Source: Corallococcus soli (GTDB taxonomy: Bacteria; Myxococcota; Myxococcia; Myxococcales; Myxococcaceae). From it: a stretch of 64,000 nucleotides of DNA. The notes under the pieces were generated by a model, which did no database searches, was not told the origin of the DNA, and was given only the letters and a program-made list of their open reading frames with translations. Both the position numbers and the translations under genes were made by a program. The stretch spans positions 186,001 through 250,000 of the forward strand of contig NZ_JAAIYO010000004.1 of assembly GCF_014930455.1 (NCBI RefSeq), read 5' to 3'. Shown piece after piece: positions 17,575 to 27,268 of the stretch. The first letter of the stretch is position 1; every line of letters starts with the position of its first letter.

Positions 17575-19854
17575 ATGAACTCCCCGTCCTTCAACGCGTG
17601 GAAGCTCGTCAGCCTCTCGCCCCTGCCGGTGTGGGCGCTGGTGTTGTTGGCGGTGGGGCTGGTCGCGGGCATCGCGCTGGCGGCCTGGGGCGTGCGCCGG
17701 GAGCCGTCGCGCGGCCGGCGGCTGCTCCTGTGGGGCCTGCGCCTGGGCGCGGGTCTGGCGGCGTTCTTCTTCCTCCTGGAGCCCGGCATCCGGCACCTGC
17801 AGGTGGCGCGGATGAAGAACCGGGTGGCGGTGCTGGTGGACCGCTCGGCGTCCATGAACTTCCCGACGGAGCCGGGCGGGCCCACGCGCAGCGCGCAGGT
17901 GGCGGCGTTCCTGGAGAAGGCCGCGCCCACGTTCGCGTCCTGGCAGGACCGCTTCACGGTGGAGGTGTACGGGGTGGATCCGGAGCTGGCGCCCGTCACG
18001 CCCGCGCAGCTGTCCGGTGAGCCCGCGCGGGCGGGGACGACGGACCTGCTCGCGGCGCTGCGGTCCGCGTCGGCGGCGGGGCAGGGGTCGCGCAAGCTGT
18101 CCGGCGTGCTGCTGTTCAGCGATGGCGCGGACAACACGGAGCTGAAGGCCGGGGCGGTGGGCCGGGCGCGGGCGGCGCTGGCGGACCTGGGCGTGCCGGT
18201 GTCCACGTTCCTGGTGGGGCAGGAGGCGCTGAAGGACCTGGCGGTGGAGGGGCTGAAGGTGGACGACTTCGCCTTCGTGAGGAACTCGCTCACGGTGGAG
18301 GTGGAGATCCACGGCCGCGGCTTCGCCGGCCAGGACATCCCGGTGGTGCTCAGCCAGGAGGGCAAGACGGTCGCGAACAAGCTGGTGCGGATGACGACCG
18401 CGGACGACGTGAAGCCGGTGTCCTTCACCTTCACGCCGGACCAGACGGGGCGGTTCGTCTACACCGTGACGGTGCCCACGTTCCCGGACGAGGCGGTGAG
18501 CGAGAACAACAGCCGTTCGTTCACGCTGAAGGTCATCCGCGACCGGGTGCGCGTGCTGCTGGTGGTGGGTCGGCCGTCGTGGGACGAGCGGTTCCTGCGC
18601 GGGCTGCTCAAGCAGGACGCGAACGTGGACCTGGTGTCGTTCTACATCCTGCGCACGCTGTCGGACGACCCGGGGGTGACGAACGAGCGCGAGCTGTCGC
18701 TCATCCCGTTCCCCATGGAGGAGATCTTCGACACGAAGCTGCACACGTTCGACGTCGTCATCTTCCAGAACTTCGGCTACTCGGATCCGTCGCTGTCCAT
18801 CGCGGAGTACGAGCGCAACCTGGAGCGCTACGTCCACGAGGGCGGCGCGTTCGTGATGATTGGCGGCGACAGCGTGCTGGGCGAGGGCCGCGCGAGCATG
18901 CCCACGCTGATGGAGGCGCTGCCGGTGGAGGCCGCGGGGCCGGCGAACCCGGAGCCCTTCAAGCCGAGGCTGACGCCGGAGGGCCTGCGGCACCCGGTGA
19001 CGTCCATTGGCACGGGCGCGGCGAGCACGGAGGGCACCTGGGGAGAGCTCGCGCCGATTCCGGGCGCGAACCTGACGCGGGCGCGGCAGGGCGCGACGGT
19101 GCTGATGGACCACCCGTTCATGACGGTGGACGGGAAGAACGCGCCGCTGGTGTCGGTGTGGGACTACGGGCGGGGGCGGGCGATGGTGGTGGCCACGGAC
19201 GCGACGTGGTCGTGGGCGTTCACGGCGCACCGGGGCGGCTCCCCGAACCGGGCGTATGACCGCTTCTGGGGCAATGCCCTGCGGTGGCTGGTGCGCGACC
19301 CGGACCTGACGACGCTGAAGGTGACGGCGGATCCCCCGTCGGTGGAGCCGGGGCGGCCGGTGGGCGTGGTGGTGCAGGCGCGGATGGCGGACTACCAGCC
19401 GGCGCAGGAGGCGCAGGTGCGGGTGGAGCTGTTCTCCGTGGCGACGCAGAAGCAGGTGGCGGTGCAGACGGGCACCACGGGGGCGGACGGCGTGGTGCGG
19501 CTGGAGTTCGCGCCGCCGGCACCGGGGCCGTACAAGCTGCTCGCCTCGGCGAAGAAGGGCGACACGGACCTGGGCAAGGGCGAGGACGCGGTGGCGGTGC
19601 GCGCGGTGGGGCCGGAGCTGTCGGACGCGTCCGTGCGGCCACAGTTGATGGAGCAGATCGCCAGCATCACCGAGGGCAAGGCGTACAAGCTGCCGCAGGA
19701 CGGGCTGCCGGACGTGCCGCTGTTGGATCCGCCGGTGGTGGAGGTGGGGCGCGCGAAGGACCAGCCGCTGTGGGATCGCTGGTACTACCTGGTGGCGCTC
19801 ATCGCGCTGCTCGGCGCGGAGTGGTTCGCGCGGCGGCGGTTCGGGTACGTGTGA
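17575..19854 (+). CDS. Membrane-anchored VWA-domain protein with glutamine-amidotransferase-like domain
   Basis: A protein of 759 residues. Two membrane helices (about 20-40 and 51-68) precede a von Willebrand A domain whose metal-binding motif is DRSASM at residues 89-94, with a later VLLFSDGADN. A beta-rich middle (about 230-325) follows. Next comes a class-I amidotransferase-like Rossmann region (about 330-590; VRVLLVVGRPSWDERFL, EGGAFVMIGGDS, VWDYGRGRAMVVATD) without an obvious catalytic Cys. An Ig-like section and a C-terminal helix (YYLVALIALLGAEWFARRR) complete it. Both ends therefore meet the inner membrane. It is co-transcribed with the DUF4159 gene. The pair resembles the BatA-like MoxR-associated systems thought to act as envelope chaperones or stress sensors; that role is inferred by family. 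Confidence 0.85.
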   Translation: MNSPSFNAWKLVSLSPLPVWALVLLAVGLVAGIALAAWGVRREPSRGRRLLLWGLRLGAGLAAFFFLLEPGIRHLQVARMKNRVAVLVDRSASMNFPTEPGGPTRSAQVAAFLEKAAPTFASWQDRFTVEVYGVDPELAPVTPAQLSGEPARAGTTDLLAALRSASAAGQGSRKLSGVLLFSDGADNTELKAGAVGRARAALADLGVPVSTFLVGQEALKDLAVEGLKVDDFAFVRNSLTVEVEIHGRGFAGQDIPVVLSQEGKTVANKLVRMTTADDVKPVSFTFTPDQTGRFVYTVTVPTFPDEAVSENNSRSFTLKVIRDRVRVLLVVGRPSWDERFLRGLLKQDANVDLVSFYILRTLSDDPGVTNERELSLIPFPMEEIFDTKLHTFDVVIFQNFGYSDPSLSIAEYERNLERYVHEGGAFVMIGGDSVLGEGRASMPTLMEALPVEAAGPANPEPFKPRLTPEGLRHPVTSIGTGAASTEGTWGELAPIPGANLTRARQGATVLMDHPFMTVDGKNAPLVSVWDYGRGRAMVVATDATWSWAFTAHRGGSPNRAYDRFWGNALRWLVRDPDLTTLKVTADPPSVEPGRPVGVVVQARMADYQPAQEAQVRVELFSVATQKQVAVQTGTTGADGVVRLEFAPPAPGPYKLLASAKKGDTDLGKGEDAVAVRAVGPELSDASVRPQLMEQIASITEGKAYKLPQDGLPDVPLLDPPVVEVGRAKDQPLWDRWYYLVALIALLGAEWFARRRFGYV

Positions 19855-19858
19855 GGCG

Positions 19859-19893
19859 GGCGCCCGGTCCCGTGCTCCTGGGGACCCGGCGCC
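19859..19893. terminator. Hairpin between convergent VWA and sodC genes
   Basis: The left arm at 19859-19871 pairs with 19881-19893 over 12 of 13 positions, with one C/C mismatch in the middle. The loop is nine bases. No T tract follows. The location between two stop codons supports a bidirectional terminator. Confidence 0.6.
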
Positions 19894-19920
19894 GTGCTTC
19901 GCGGCTTCGCGAGGTGACGG

Positions 19921-20487
19921 CTACTTCTCCGCCAGACCGCAGGCGATGCGACCGCCGGCGTCACCGGCGGGGTCGGTGTGGTAGTCGTCCTTGGTGGCGT
20001 GCACGACGACGGCGGAGCCGTCCTTGTCGAACATGGACTTCACCTTGAGGCCGTGGGCGAAGAAGTCGAACTGCACCTTGCCGTCCGCGGGGACGTGGAG
20101 GTTCGGCAGGTCGCCGTCGTGCTTGCCCTTGGGGGACAGCACGCCGTGCTTCTTCTTCGTCGGGTTGAAGTGGCCGCCCGCCGTCTTGAAGTCCGGCGCC
20201 TCGCACTTGCCCGTCTCGTGGATGTGGATGGCGTGCTCGCCCGCGGGCAGGTTCATCAGCGTGCCCTTCACCAGCACGCCCGTCGGCGCCTGCTCGAAGG
20301 TCACCGTGCCCACGTCCTTGCCCTGGGAGTCCTTCAGCGCCGCCTTCGCCATCTCGCCCGGCTTGGGCGCCGGCTTCACGCCCGCGTCCGTCGTCGCCGT
20401 GCCCGGGGTGGCCGGAGTCCCCGCATCCTGGGCCAGGGCGGGCGTGGTGGTCAGGGCAGCGGCAATCAGCAGGGAGCGAATCATCAT
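19921..20487 (-). CDS. sodC: Exported Cu/Zn superoxide dismutase
   Basis: Dismutes superoxide to oxygen and hydrogen peroxide in the periplasm. The signal peptide is MMIRSLLIAAALTTTPALA, followed by a Pro/Thr/Ala linker to about residue 45. All metal ligands appear present: HAIHIHETGKC, GGHFNP, the zinc-loop HGVLSPKGKHDGDLPNL, and VVVHATKDDYHTDPAGDAGG with the closing GRIACG. A disulfide Cys pair is retained. The start is ATG 20487 (or 20484); the frame extends upstream but those residues are not signal-like. It is 113 bp downstream of the methyltransferase gene on the same strand and probably has its own promoter. Confidence 0.93.
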   Translation of the reverse strand: MMIRSLLIAAALTTTPALAQDAGTPATPGTATTDAGVKPAPKPGEMAKAALKDSQGKDVGTVTFEQAPTGVLVKGTLMNLPAGEHAIHIHETGKCEAPDFKTAGGHFNPTKKKHGVLSPKGKHDGDLPNLHVPADGKVQFDFFAHGLKVKSMFDKDGSAVVVHATKDDYHTDPAGDAGGRIACGLAEK

Positions 20488-20600
20488 GGGTGGCGCTTCT
20501 CCAGGAAGGAGTGGGTGACGAAGCGGCGCGACACTACCTCCCACCGCCTCGCCTCGCAGGAGAATGTCCACCCCTCCGCGTCACCGGTGATGGGGAGTCA

Positions 20601-22178
20601 TCACTCCGGCAGCGGCCCGTCCAGCGGCACCGGCACCACCCGGGACGCTCCGAACGCGGGCGCCCACACCCGCTGCACCGACGCCCCGTTCAGGAAGCGC
20701 ATCACCGCGCGGAACGCCGGCTCTGGCCCTCCCAGCGACTCCGCCCAGCGCTGACCCCGGGGCGACAGGTTGGGCACCGGGGGCCCCAGCTCCTCGCATG
20801 ACTCGGCGCCCCGGGTGATGCCCAGGCCCTCGTCCCGCACGCGCTGGGGCACGTACAGCGGCGCGAACCGCGCGTGACGGTGGTCGTGCACGCAGCCGGG
20901 CTCCTCCAGCAGCGCCGCGGACAGGGGCAGCTCGCGCACGTTGAACAGCAGCTTCACCGCGTCGTGGTGCGGATCATACGGGCCGCGCAGCCGGTGGTCC
21001 CCGCGCGGAATCAACCGCCGGTCCAGGTAGCAGAACGCGCGGGCCTCGGGTGGCAGCGCGCCCCGGTGCCGCGCGCCGCCGTAGCGGAAGAACGGCCGCA
21101 GGTGCCGGGCGTCCACCTCCAGCGCCGGGCCCTGCTTCAGCGCCCGCAGCTTGGGCAACAGCGCCGGCTCCAGGCCGTGCTCCCGCGCGAAGTCCTCCAG
21201 CGTGCCCTCCGTGGCGGCGGCGAAGGCCCGCACGCGCGCGAGCAGCCGCTCCGCGTCCGCGTCCACCAGCAGCTCGTCGAAGCGCGTCTTCACCCCGGGC
21301 AGGCTCACCGGGATGAGCGTGGTGAGCAGCTCGCCCCGCGCCCGCCAGTCCGCGTCCAGCGCGGAGGCCTCCTGGGCGATGGGGGACAGGCGCCACTCGG
21401 GCGCTTCCGGCGTGAAGCGCTGGTCCACGCCCTTGTGCTCGTAGCGCGGGGGCGGCGCCTCGCTCCCGGCGCGGGACGTCCACACCGTGATGCAGGTGCG
21501 CACCTGCGTGCCCGTGAAGATGCCCGGCCCCAGGTCCACCACCTCCCGCAGGTGGAGTGCGCCCAGCAGGGCGTGGCGCAGCGGGGCGTAGATGAAGGAC
21601 TCCAGCAGGCTCGCGGGCGTGATGAAGGCCAGGGTGCCCTGCCGCGCCGCCAGGCGCTTCGTGGCGACCAGGAGGAAGAAGGCGAAGTCATCCCGGAGGC
21701 TCGTGCCGTGCGGCATCGCCAGGGGCACCAGGGCCCGCAGCCGCGCGTAGGCCTCCGCGTCCTTCAGCACCGGCGACGTGCCGTTGTAGGGCGGGTTGCC
21801 CACCCACAGCTCGGCGTGCCCCTCCGGCGTCGCCGCGAGCAGCGGCTCCAGCCCGCCCCGGAGCGCATCCCCGACGCGCACGTCCGCGCCGGGCACCCGG
21901 GCCTGGCACAGGCGCGCGACCCCCGCGTCCAGCTCCAGGCCGCACAGCCTGGCGTCCGGCCGGTGCCTCGCCGCCGCCGCGAGGAAGGCTCCCGCGCCAC
22001 AGGCCGGGTCCACCACCGTGAGCGGGCCCTGGCCCACGTGCGCCAGCGCGAGCGCCAGCGTGCGCTCCACGATGGGCGCGGGCGTGTAGAACGCGCCCAC
22101 CGCCTTGCGGTTGATGCCGGGGAACTGGTGGACCAGCAGCTCCTCGTCCAGCTCGGGCGTGTCGATGGAGCGGGGCAT
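20601..22178 (-). CDS. Orphan N6-adenine DNA methyltransferase
   Basis: A class-gamma-like DNA methylase of 525 residues. Motif X is RKAVGAFYTPAPIVERTL (residues 25-42), motif I for S-adenosylmethionine is VVDPACGAGAFL (55-66), and the catalytic motif IV is NPPY (128-131). The C-terminal 300 residues are the target-recognition part, similar in layout to type IIG/ISP and BREX-type methylases, but there is no nuclease or helicase segment. No restriction gene, specificity subunit or BREX/DISARM component is adjacent. It could be an epigenetic regulator, a solitary defence remnant or a self-protecting methylase. It starts 12 bp downstream of the channel gene's stop and is therefore likely co-transcribed with it. 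Base composition matches the neighbours. Confidence 0.88.
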   Translation of the reverse strand: MPRSIDTPELDEELLVHQFPGINRKAVGAFYTPAPIVERTLALALAHVGQGPLTVVDPACGAGAFLAAAARHRPDARLCGLELDAGVARLCQARVPGADVRVGDALRGGLEPLLAATPEGHAELWVGNPPYNGTSPVLKDAEAYARLRALVPLAMPHGTSLRDDFAFFLLVATKRLAARQGTLAFITPASLLESFIYAPLRHALLGALHLREVVDLGPGIFTGTQVRTCITVWTSRAGSEAPPPRYEHKGVDQRFTPEAPEWRLSPIAQEASALDADWRARGELLTTLIPVSLPGVKTRFDELLVDADAERLLARVRAFAAATEGTLEDFAREHGLEPALLPKLRALKQGPALEVDARHLRPFFRYGGARHRGALPPEARAFCYLDRRLIPRGDHRLRGPYDPHHDAVKLLFNVRELPLSAALLEEPGCVHDHRHARFAPLYVPQRVRDEGLGITRGAESCEELGPPVPNLSPRGQRWAESLGGPEPAFRAVMRFLNGASVQRVWAPAFGASRVVPVPLDGPLPE

Positions 22179-22190
22179 GCCCGGCCCATC

Positions 22191-23054
22191 CTAGCCAGTT
22201 TCACCGTCGGTGCCGGGCGGGGTCCAGTCCAGGGCCGTCCCGCACCGCTTGCAGTAGCGCGCATCCGGGTCGTGACCCTGTGCGCCACAGCCCGGGCAGG
22301 CCTGGGTGTCCACGTGCTGACGCGTGGCGGCGGCCAGCTCCACGGACACGATGCCCGTGGGCACCGCGATGATGCCGTAGCCCATCACCATCAGGATGGA
22401 CGCGAGGAACTGGCCGGTGACCGTCTTGGGCGTGATGTCGCCAAAGCCCACCGTCGTCATCGTCACGATGGCCCAGTACATGGACCGGGGGATGCTGTCG
22501 AAGCCGTTCGCCTCGCCCTCCACCATGTACATGAGCGCGCCCATGATGACGTCGATGCTCAGCACCGTGCCCAGGAAGACGATGATCTTTGGGCGGCTGG
22601 CGCGCAGGGCCGTCATCAGCACCTCCGCCTGCCCCAGCAGGTGCCCCAGCTTCAGGATGCGGAAGACGCGCAGGAGGCGCAGCACGCGCACCACCAGCAG
22701 CGTCTGGGCCCCGGGGAACAGCACGCTCAGGAACGAGGGCAGCAGCGCCATCAGGTCCACGAGGCCGAAGAAGCTGCGGGCGTAGTCCAGGGGCCGGCGC
22801 ACCGCGATGAGCCGCAGCACGTACTCCAGCGCGAAGAGCACGGTGAAGGTCCACTCGGCGACGTGCAGGGCGTGGCTGTGGTTCGCCCTCACCTGCGCGA
22901 CGCTCTCCAGCATCACCGCGCCCACGCTGAACACGATGGCCCACAGCAGGGCGATGTCGAACGCCCTCCCCGCCGGGGTGTCCGCCTCGAAGATGATGGT
23001 GTGCAGGCGGGCCCGAAGGCCGCCCGGGGGACTCTGCTCGGAAGGCCGGTTCAC
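22191..23054 (-). CDS. Voltage-gated-type potassium channel with C-terminal zinc ribbon
   Basis: A protein of 287 residues with six membrane segments between about 35 and 245. The S4-like helix carries regularly spaced arginines (VVRVLRLLRVFRILKLGHLL, 121-140). The pore loop contains the potassium selectivity signature TVGFGD (201-206). After S6 a rubredoxin-like pair of CxxC motifs (Cys253/256 and Cys268/271) forms a likely zinc ribbon in the cytosol, in place of the usual RCK or cyclic-nucleotide domain. GTG 23054 is the probable start. The open frame extends much further upstream, but those residues are arginine/proline-rich non-coding sequence. No strong ribosome site is visible, so the start is uncertain. 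The methyltransferase follows after 12 bp. Confidence 0.87.
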   Translation of the reverse strand: MNRPSEQSPPGGLRARLHTIIFEADTPAGRAFDIALLWAIVFSVGAVMLESVAQVRANHSHALHVAEWTFTVLFALEYVLRLIAVRRPLDYARSFFGLVDLMALLPSFLSVLFPGAQTLLVVRVLRLLRVFRILKLGHLLGQAEVLMTALRASRPKIIVFLGTVLSIDVIMGALMYMVEGEANGFDSIPRSMYWAIVTMTTVGFGDITPKTVTGQFLASILMVMGYGIIAVPTGIVSVELAAATRQHVDTQACPGCGAQGHDPDARYCKRCGTALDWTPPGTDGETG

Positions 23055-23258
23055 TGCCGGGCAGCTTAAGCGCAATCCCCCGTCCGTCGAGGATGGCGGA
23101 GCCCGCCTCCCGTGACAGCGCCTTCGCGCGGGAACGTTCGCGACCGCCACTTCCCCTGGACTTGCGCCTGCGTTGCTCCCAGCCGGGCCAGGGGCCACCG
23201 TCACCGGCTTGCATGCCGTGGAGCGGTCCTGACGCGGGTCGGGTCCGGAGGGTGGAGC

Positions 23259-24026
23259 ATGGTGGTGGGAATACTGGACATCCTCCCGACGTGGCTGATC
23301 GCCCTGGGGGTGATGGGGCTCATCTTCGTGGCGCTGGAGGTGGGCTTCCGTCTCAGCCACCGCAGGCCCGGGCTCGATGAGGCGTCCGCGCTCCAGGCCT
23401 CGGTGCTCGGTCTGGTGGCGCTGCTGCTGTCCTTCTCCTTCTCCATGGCGGAGGAGCGCTTCAGCCAGCGGCGCGACCTCGTTGTCAAGGAGGCGAACGC
23501 CATTGGCACCCTCTACCTGCGCAGCGGCTTTCTCCCCGAGCCCACGCGCACGGAGATGCGGAGCCGGTTGCGCCGCTATGTCGACCTCCGGCTGGAGGCG
23601 TACATGGCCGTGGGGGACCGGGAGCGCTTCAACCAGCTCCGGGACGAAGCGGATCAGATCCAGGGGAAGCTCTGGTCCGCGCTGGACGCGATCGTGCTCC
23701 AGCAGCCGACAGGCGTTCAGACCCTCGTCACCCAGGCGCTCAATGACGTCATCGACGTCTCCGCTGATCGCCTCTCGGCCGCCCGGAACCTCATCCCGGA
23801 CACCATCTTCGTCCTCCTGCTCGTCGGGGTCCTCGGCTCGGGGCTGCTGCTGGGCTACCAGCCCGAAACGCACTCGCGCGCGTGGATATGCTGGACGGTC
23901 TTCGCGGTGATGCTGACCGCGGTCATGTTCACCCTGCTGGACCTGGACCTGCCCGACCGCGGCCGCATCCGCACCAGCCAGCAGCCCCTGGTGGACCTCC
24001 GGAGGCAGATGGAGGCCCTACCCTGA
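23259..24026 (+). CDS. DUF4239 membrane protein
   Basis: A protein of 255 residues. Two N-terminal hydrophobic segments (about 5-25 and 40-60) and two near the C-terminus (about 190-210 and 218-235) flank a helical soluble region. That region contains the family pattern LGLVALLLSFSFSMAEERFSQRRDLVVKEANAIGTLYLR. This is the DUF4239 (bestrophin-like) family of inner-membrane proteins of unknown function. ATG 23259 is chosen because GGAGGGTGGAG stands directly upstream. Divergent from the channel gene with about 200 bp between; no operator recognised there. Confidence 0.85.
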   Translation: MVVGILDILPTWLIALGVMGLIFVALEVGFRLSHRRPGLDEASALQASVLGLVALLLSFSFSMAEERFSQRRDLVVKEANAIGTLYLRSGFLPEPTRTEMRSRLRRYVDLRLEAYMAVGDRERFNQLRDEADQIQGKLWSALDAIVLQQPTGVQTLVTQALNDVIDVSADRLSAARNLIPDTIFVLLLVGVLGSGLLLGYQPETHSRAWICWTVFAVMLTAVMFTLLDLDLPDRGRIRTSQQPLVDLRRQMEALP

Positions 24027-24100
24027 TGCAATCGCGGCGGGCCCTGGTCGTTCCCAGGACACGGGCGGGCGAACGCACCCGGCCCTGAGGAGTCCAGACC

Positions 24101-25207
24101 ATGGAACACGCGGCACGGCGCACCTTTCTCCACCTGCTCGGCCTTGGCGCGTCGCTGGTGGCCGGCCTGGCCACCGCGGCGGAGGAGGTCCCGCCCACGC
24201 CCCAGGCCGTCATGCGCGAGGCGCGCCGGAGCGTGCTCCCGGACGGCATCGAGAAGGCGGAGGCGGTGCGCATCGGTGGCATCGACCAGTGGATTTCCGT
24301 CCGGGGACGCCACCGGGACAACCCGCTGCTGCTCTTCCTGCACGGGGGGCCGGGCTTCACGGCCCTGCCCACCGCGTACTTCTACCAGGGCGAATGGGAG
24401 GAGTACTTCACCGTCGCCCACTGGGACCAGCGAGGCGCGGGGAAGACCTACGCGCTCAACCCGCCGGAGGCGGTGCGCCCCACGATGACCATGGAGCGCA
24501 TGGTGGCCGACGCCGAGGAGGTGGTCGAACACCTGCGCAAGACCTACGGCAAGAAGCGCATCGTGCTCGTCGGACACAGCTGGGGCTCGATACTGGGGGT
24601 GAAGCTCGCGCAGCGCCACCCGGAGTGGTTCGACGCCTATGTCGGCATCGGGCAGGCCGTGGACGTCCCCCGGAACGAAGCGCTGGGCTACGAGGCCACG
24701 CTCCAGGCCGCTCGCGCGGATGGCAATGCGAAGGCCGTCGCGGAGCTCGAAGCGCTCGCGCCCTTCCCGGACCCGAAGGACGCCGCGCGCCAGCTGGTGA
24801 ACCTGCCGAAGGAGCGGCGGTGGCTGTCACGGTATGAGAGCTACAACTGGCGCGACCCGAGCTGGCACGGCGCGGAGGTCTGGCGCTTCAGCCCGGACGT
24901 TTCGGACCCGGACATGGTGGCGCGCGACGCGGGCCTGGACCTGAGCTTCGTGACGCTCTGGGGGGCCATCGCCCAGGTGGATTTCAGGCCGGTGAAGCGC
25001 TTCGCCCTCCCGGTGGTCTTCTTCCACGGGCGGCACGACCTCACCACCTCCGCGCGCCTGCTGGACTCCTGGTACGCCACGCTCCAGGCGCCCTCCAAGA
25101 AGCTCATCTGGTTCGAGGACTCCGCCCACATGGTGCACGAGGAGGAGCCCGGCAAGGTGCTCGTCCGGCTGGTGCAGGACGTGCTCCCGCTCACGCGCCG
25201 CAAGTAG
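24101..25207 (+). CDS. Exported alpha/beta hydrolase, proline-iminopeptidase-like
   Basis: A protein of 368 residues with a Tat-like or Sec signal at the start (ARRTFLHLLGLGASLVAGLATAA). The alpha/beta-hydrolase core shows the oxyanion loop LHGGPGF, WDQRGAGKTY, the nucleophile elbow GHSWGS (near residue 165), an acid in FHGRHDLT, and the catalytic His in DSAHMVHEE. The HGGPG and DQRGxGxS combination fits the prolyl iminopeptidase/S33 subgroup; substrate is unproven. GAGGAG precedes ATG 24101. It lies 74 bp after the DUF4239 gene and may be co-transcribed. Convergent with actP. Confidence 0.9.
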   Translation: MEHAARRTFLHLLGLGASLVAGLATAAEEVPPTPQAVMREARRSVLPDGIEKAEAVRIGGIDQWISVRGRHRDNPLLLFLHGGPGFTALPTAYFYQGEWEEYFTVAHWDQRGAGKTYALNPPEAVRPTMTMERMVADAEEVVEHLRKTYGKKRIVLVGHSWGSILGVKLAQRHPEWFDAYVGIGQAVDVPRNEALGYEATLQAARADGNAKAVAELEALAPFPDPKDAARQLVNLPKERRWLSRYESYNWRDPSWHGAEVWRFSPDVSDPDMVARDAGLDLSFVTLWGAIAQVDFRPVKRFALPVVFFHGRHDLTTSARLLDSWYATLQAPSKKLIWFEDSAHMVHEEEPGKVLVRLVQDVLPLTRRK

Positions 25208-25287
25208 CGCGGGCCCTGGAAGAAGGGGGACGGAACCCGGGCCCCTCTGGGGGCACCCGGGAACCGTGGAGGACCGCCGAGCAGCCT

Positions 25288-26913
<1,626 letters not shown>

Positions 26914-26931
26914 GGAAGTGCCCTTTCGGTG

Positions 26932-27210
26932 CTAGCGGCGCAGCTCGTCGAGGACGTGGTCGTACTTGCGGTTCGCCCACAGGATGTAGATGCCCGTCAG
27001 CACCCAGGCGACCAGGATGGTGACCGCCCCCAGCACGATGCCGATGGACAGCCCCGGGATGAGCTGCCGTCCCATCAGCGGCCGGTTGAACGCCACGAGC
27101 AGGATGAAGCCCAGGTACGTCACGAGCATCGCCACGGTGAGCGCTCCCGCCACGCGCCAGCGCGCGGCGGCGAGGGCCTTCAGGACGTCGTCCTTGGAAT
27201 TGCCATACAT
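26932..27210 (-). CDS. yjcH: DUF485 membrane protein (YjcH-like), ActP partner
   Basis: A protein of 92 residues with two membrane helices (about 20-40 and 52-78). The body AARWRVAGALTVAMLVTYLGFILLVAFNRP is typical of the DUF485/YjcH family that almost always sits next to ActP. ATG 27210 is chosen because GAGGAGG lies just upstream; the frame is open further but without coding character. The gap to actP is 18 bp, so the two are co-transcribed. It probably assists assembly or activity of the symporter. Confidence 0.9.
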   Translation of the reverse strand: MYGNSKDDVLKALAAARWRVAGALTVAMLVTYLGFILLVAFNRPLMGRQLIPGLSIGIVLGAVTILVAWVLTGIYILWANRKYDHVLDELRR

Positions 27211-27268
27211 CGGTGTGCCTCCTCGGGAAGGAAAGAGAATGGACCGCCGGGCCATGGCGGTGGGGGCT

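Noticed and set aside
16480-19230. 916-codon minus-strand frame across the DUF4159 and VWA genes
   Set aside because: His/Arg/Pro-rich translation with no domain, opposite genes that have clear motifs.
20587-20604. 6-bp GTGATG/CATCAC hairpin over the methyltransferase stop
   Set aside because: Short, overlaps the stop codon and has no T tract.
25241-25254. GCCCC...GGGGC hairpin between convergent hydrolase and actP
   Set aside because: Only a 5-bp stem, too weak to call a terminator.
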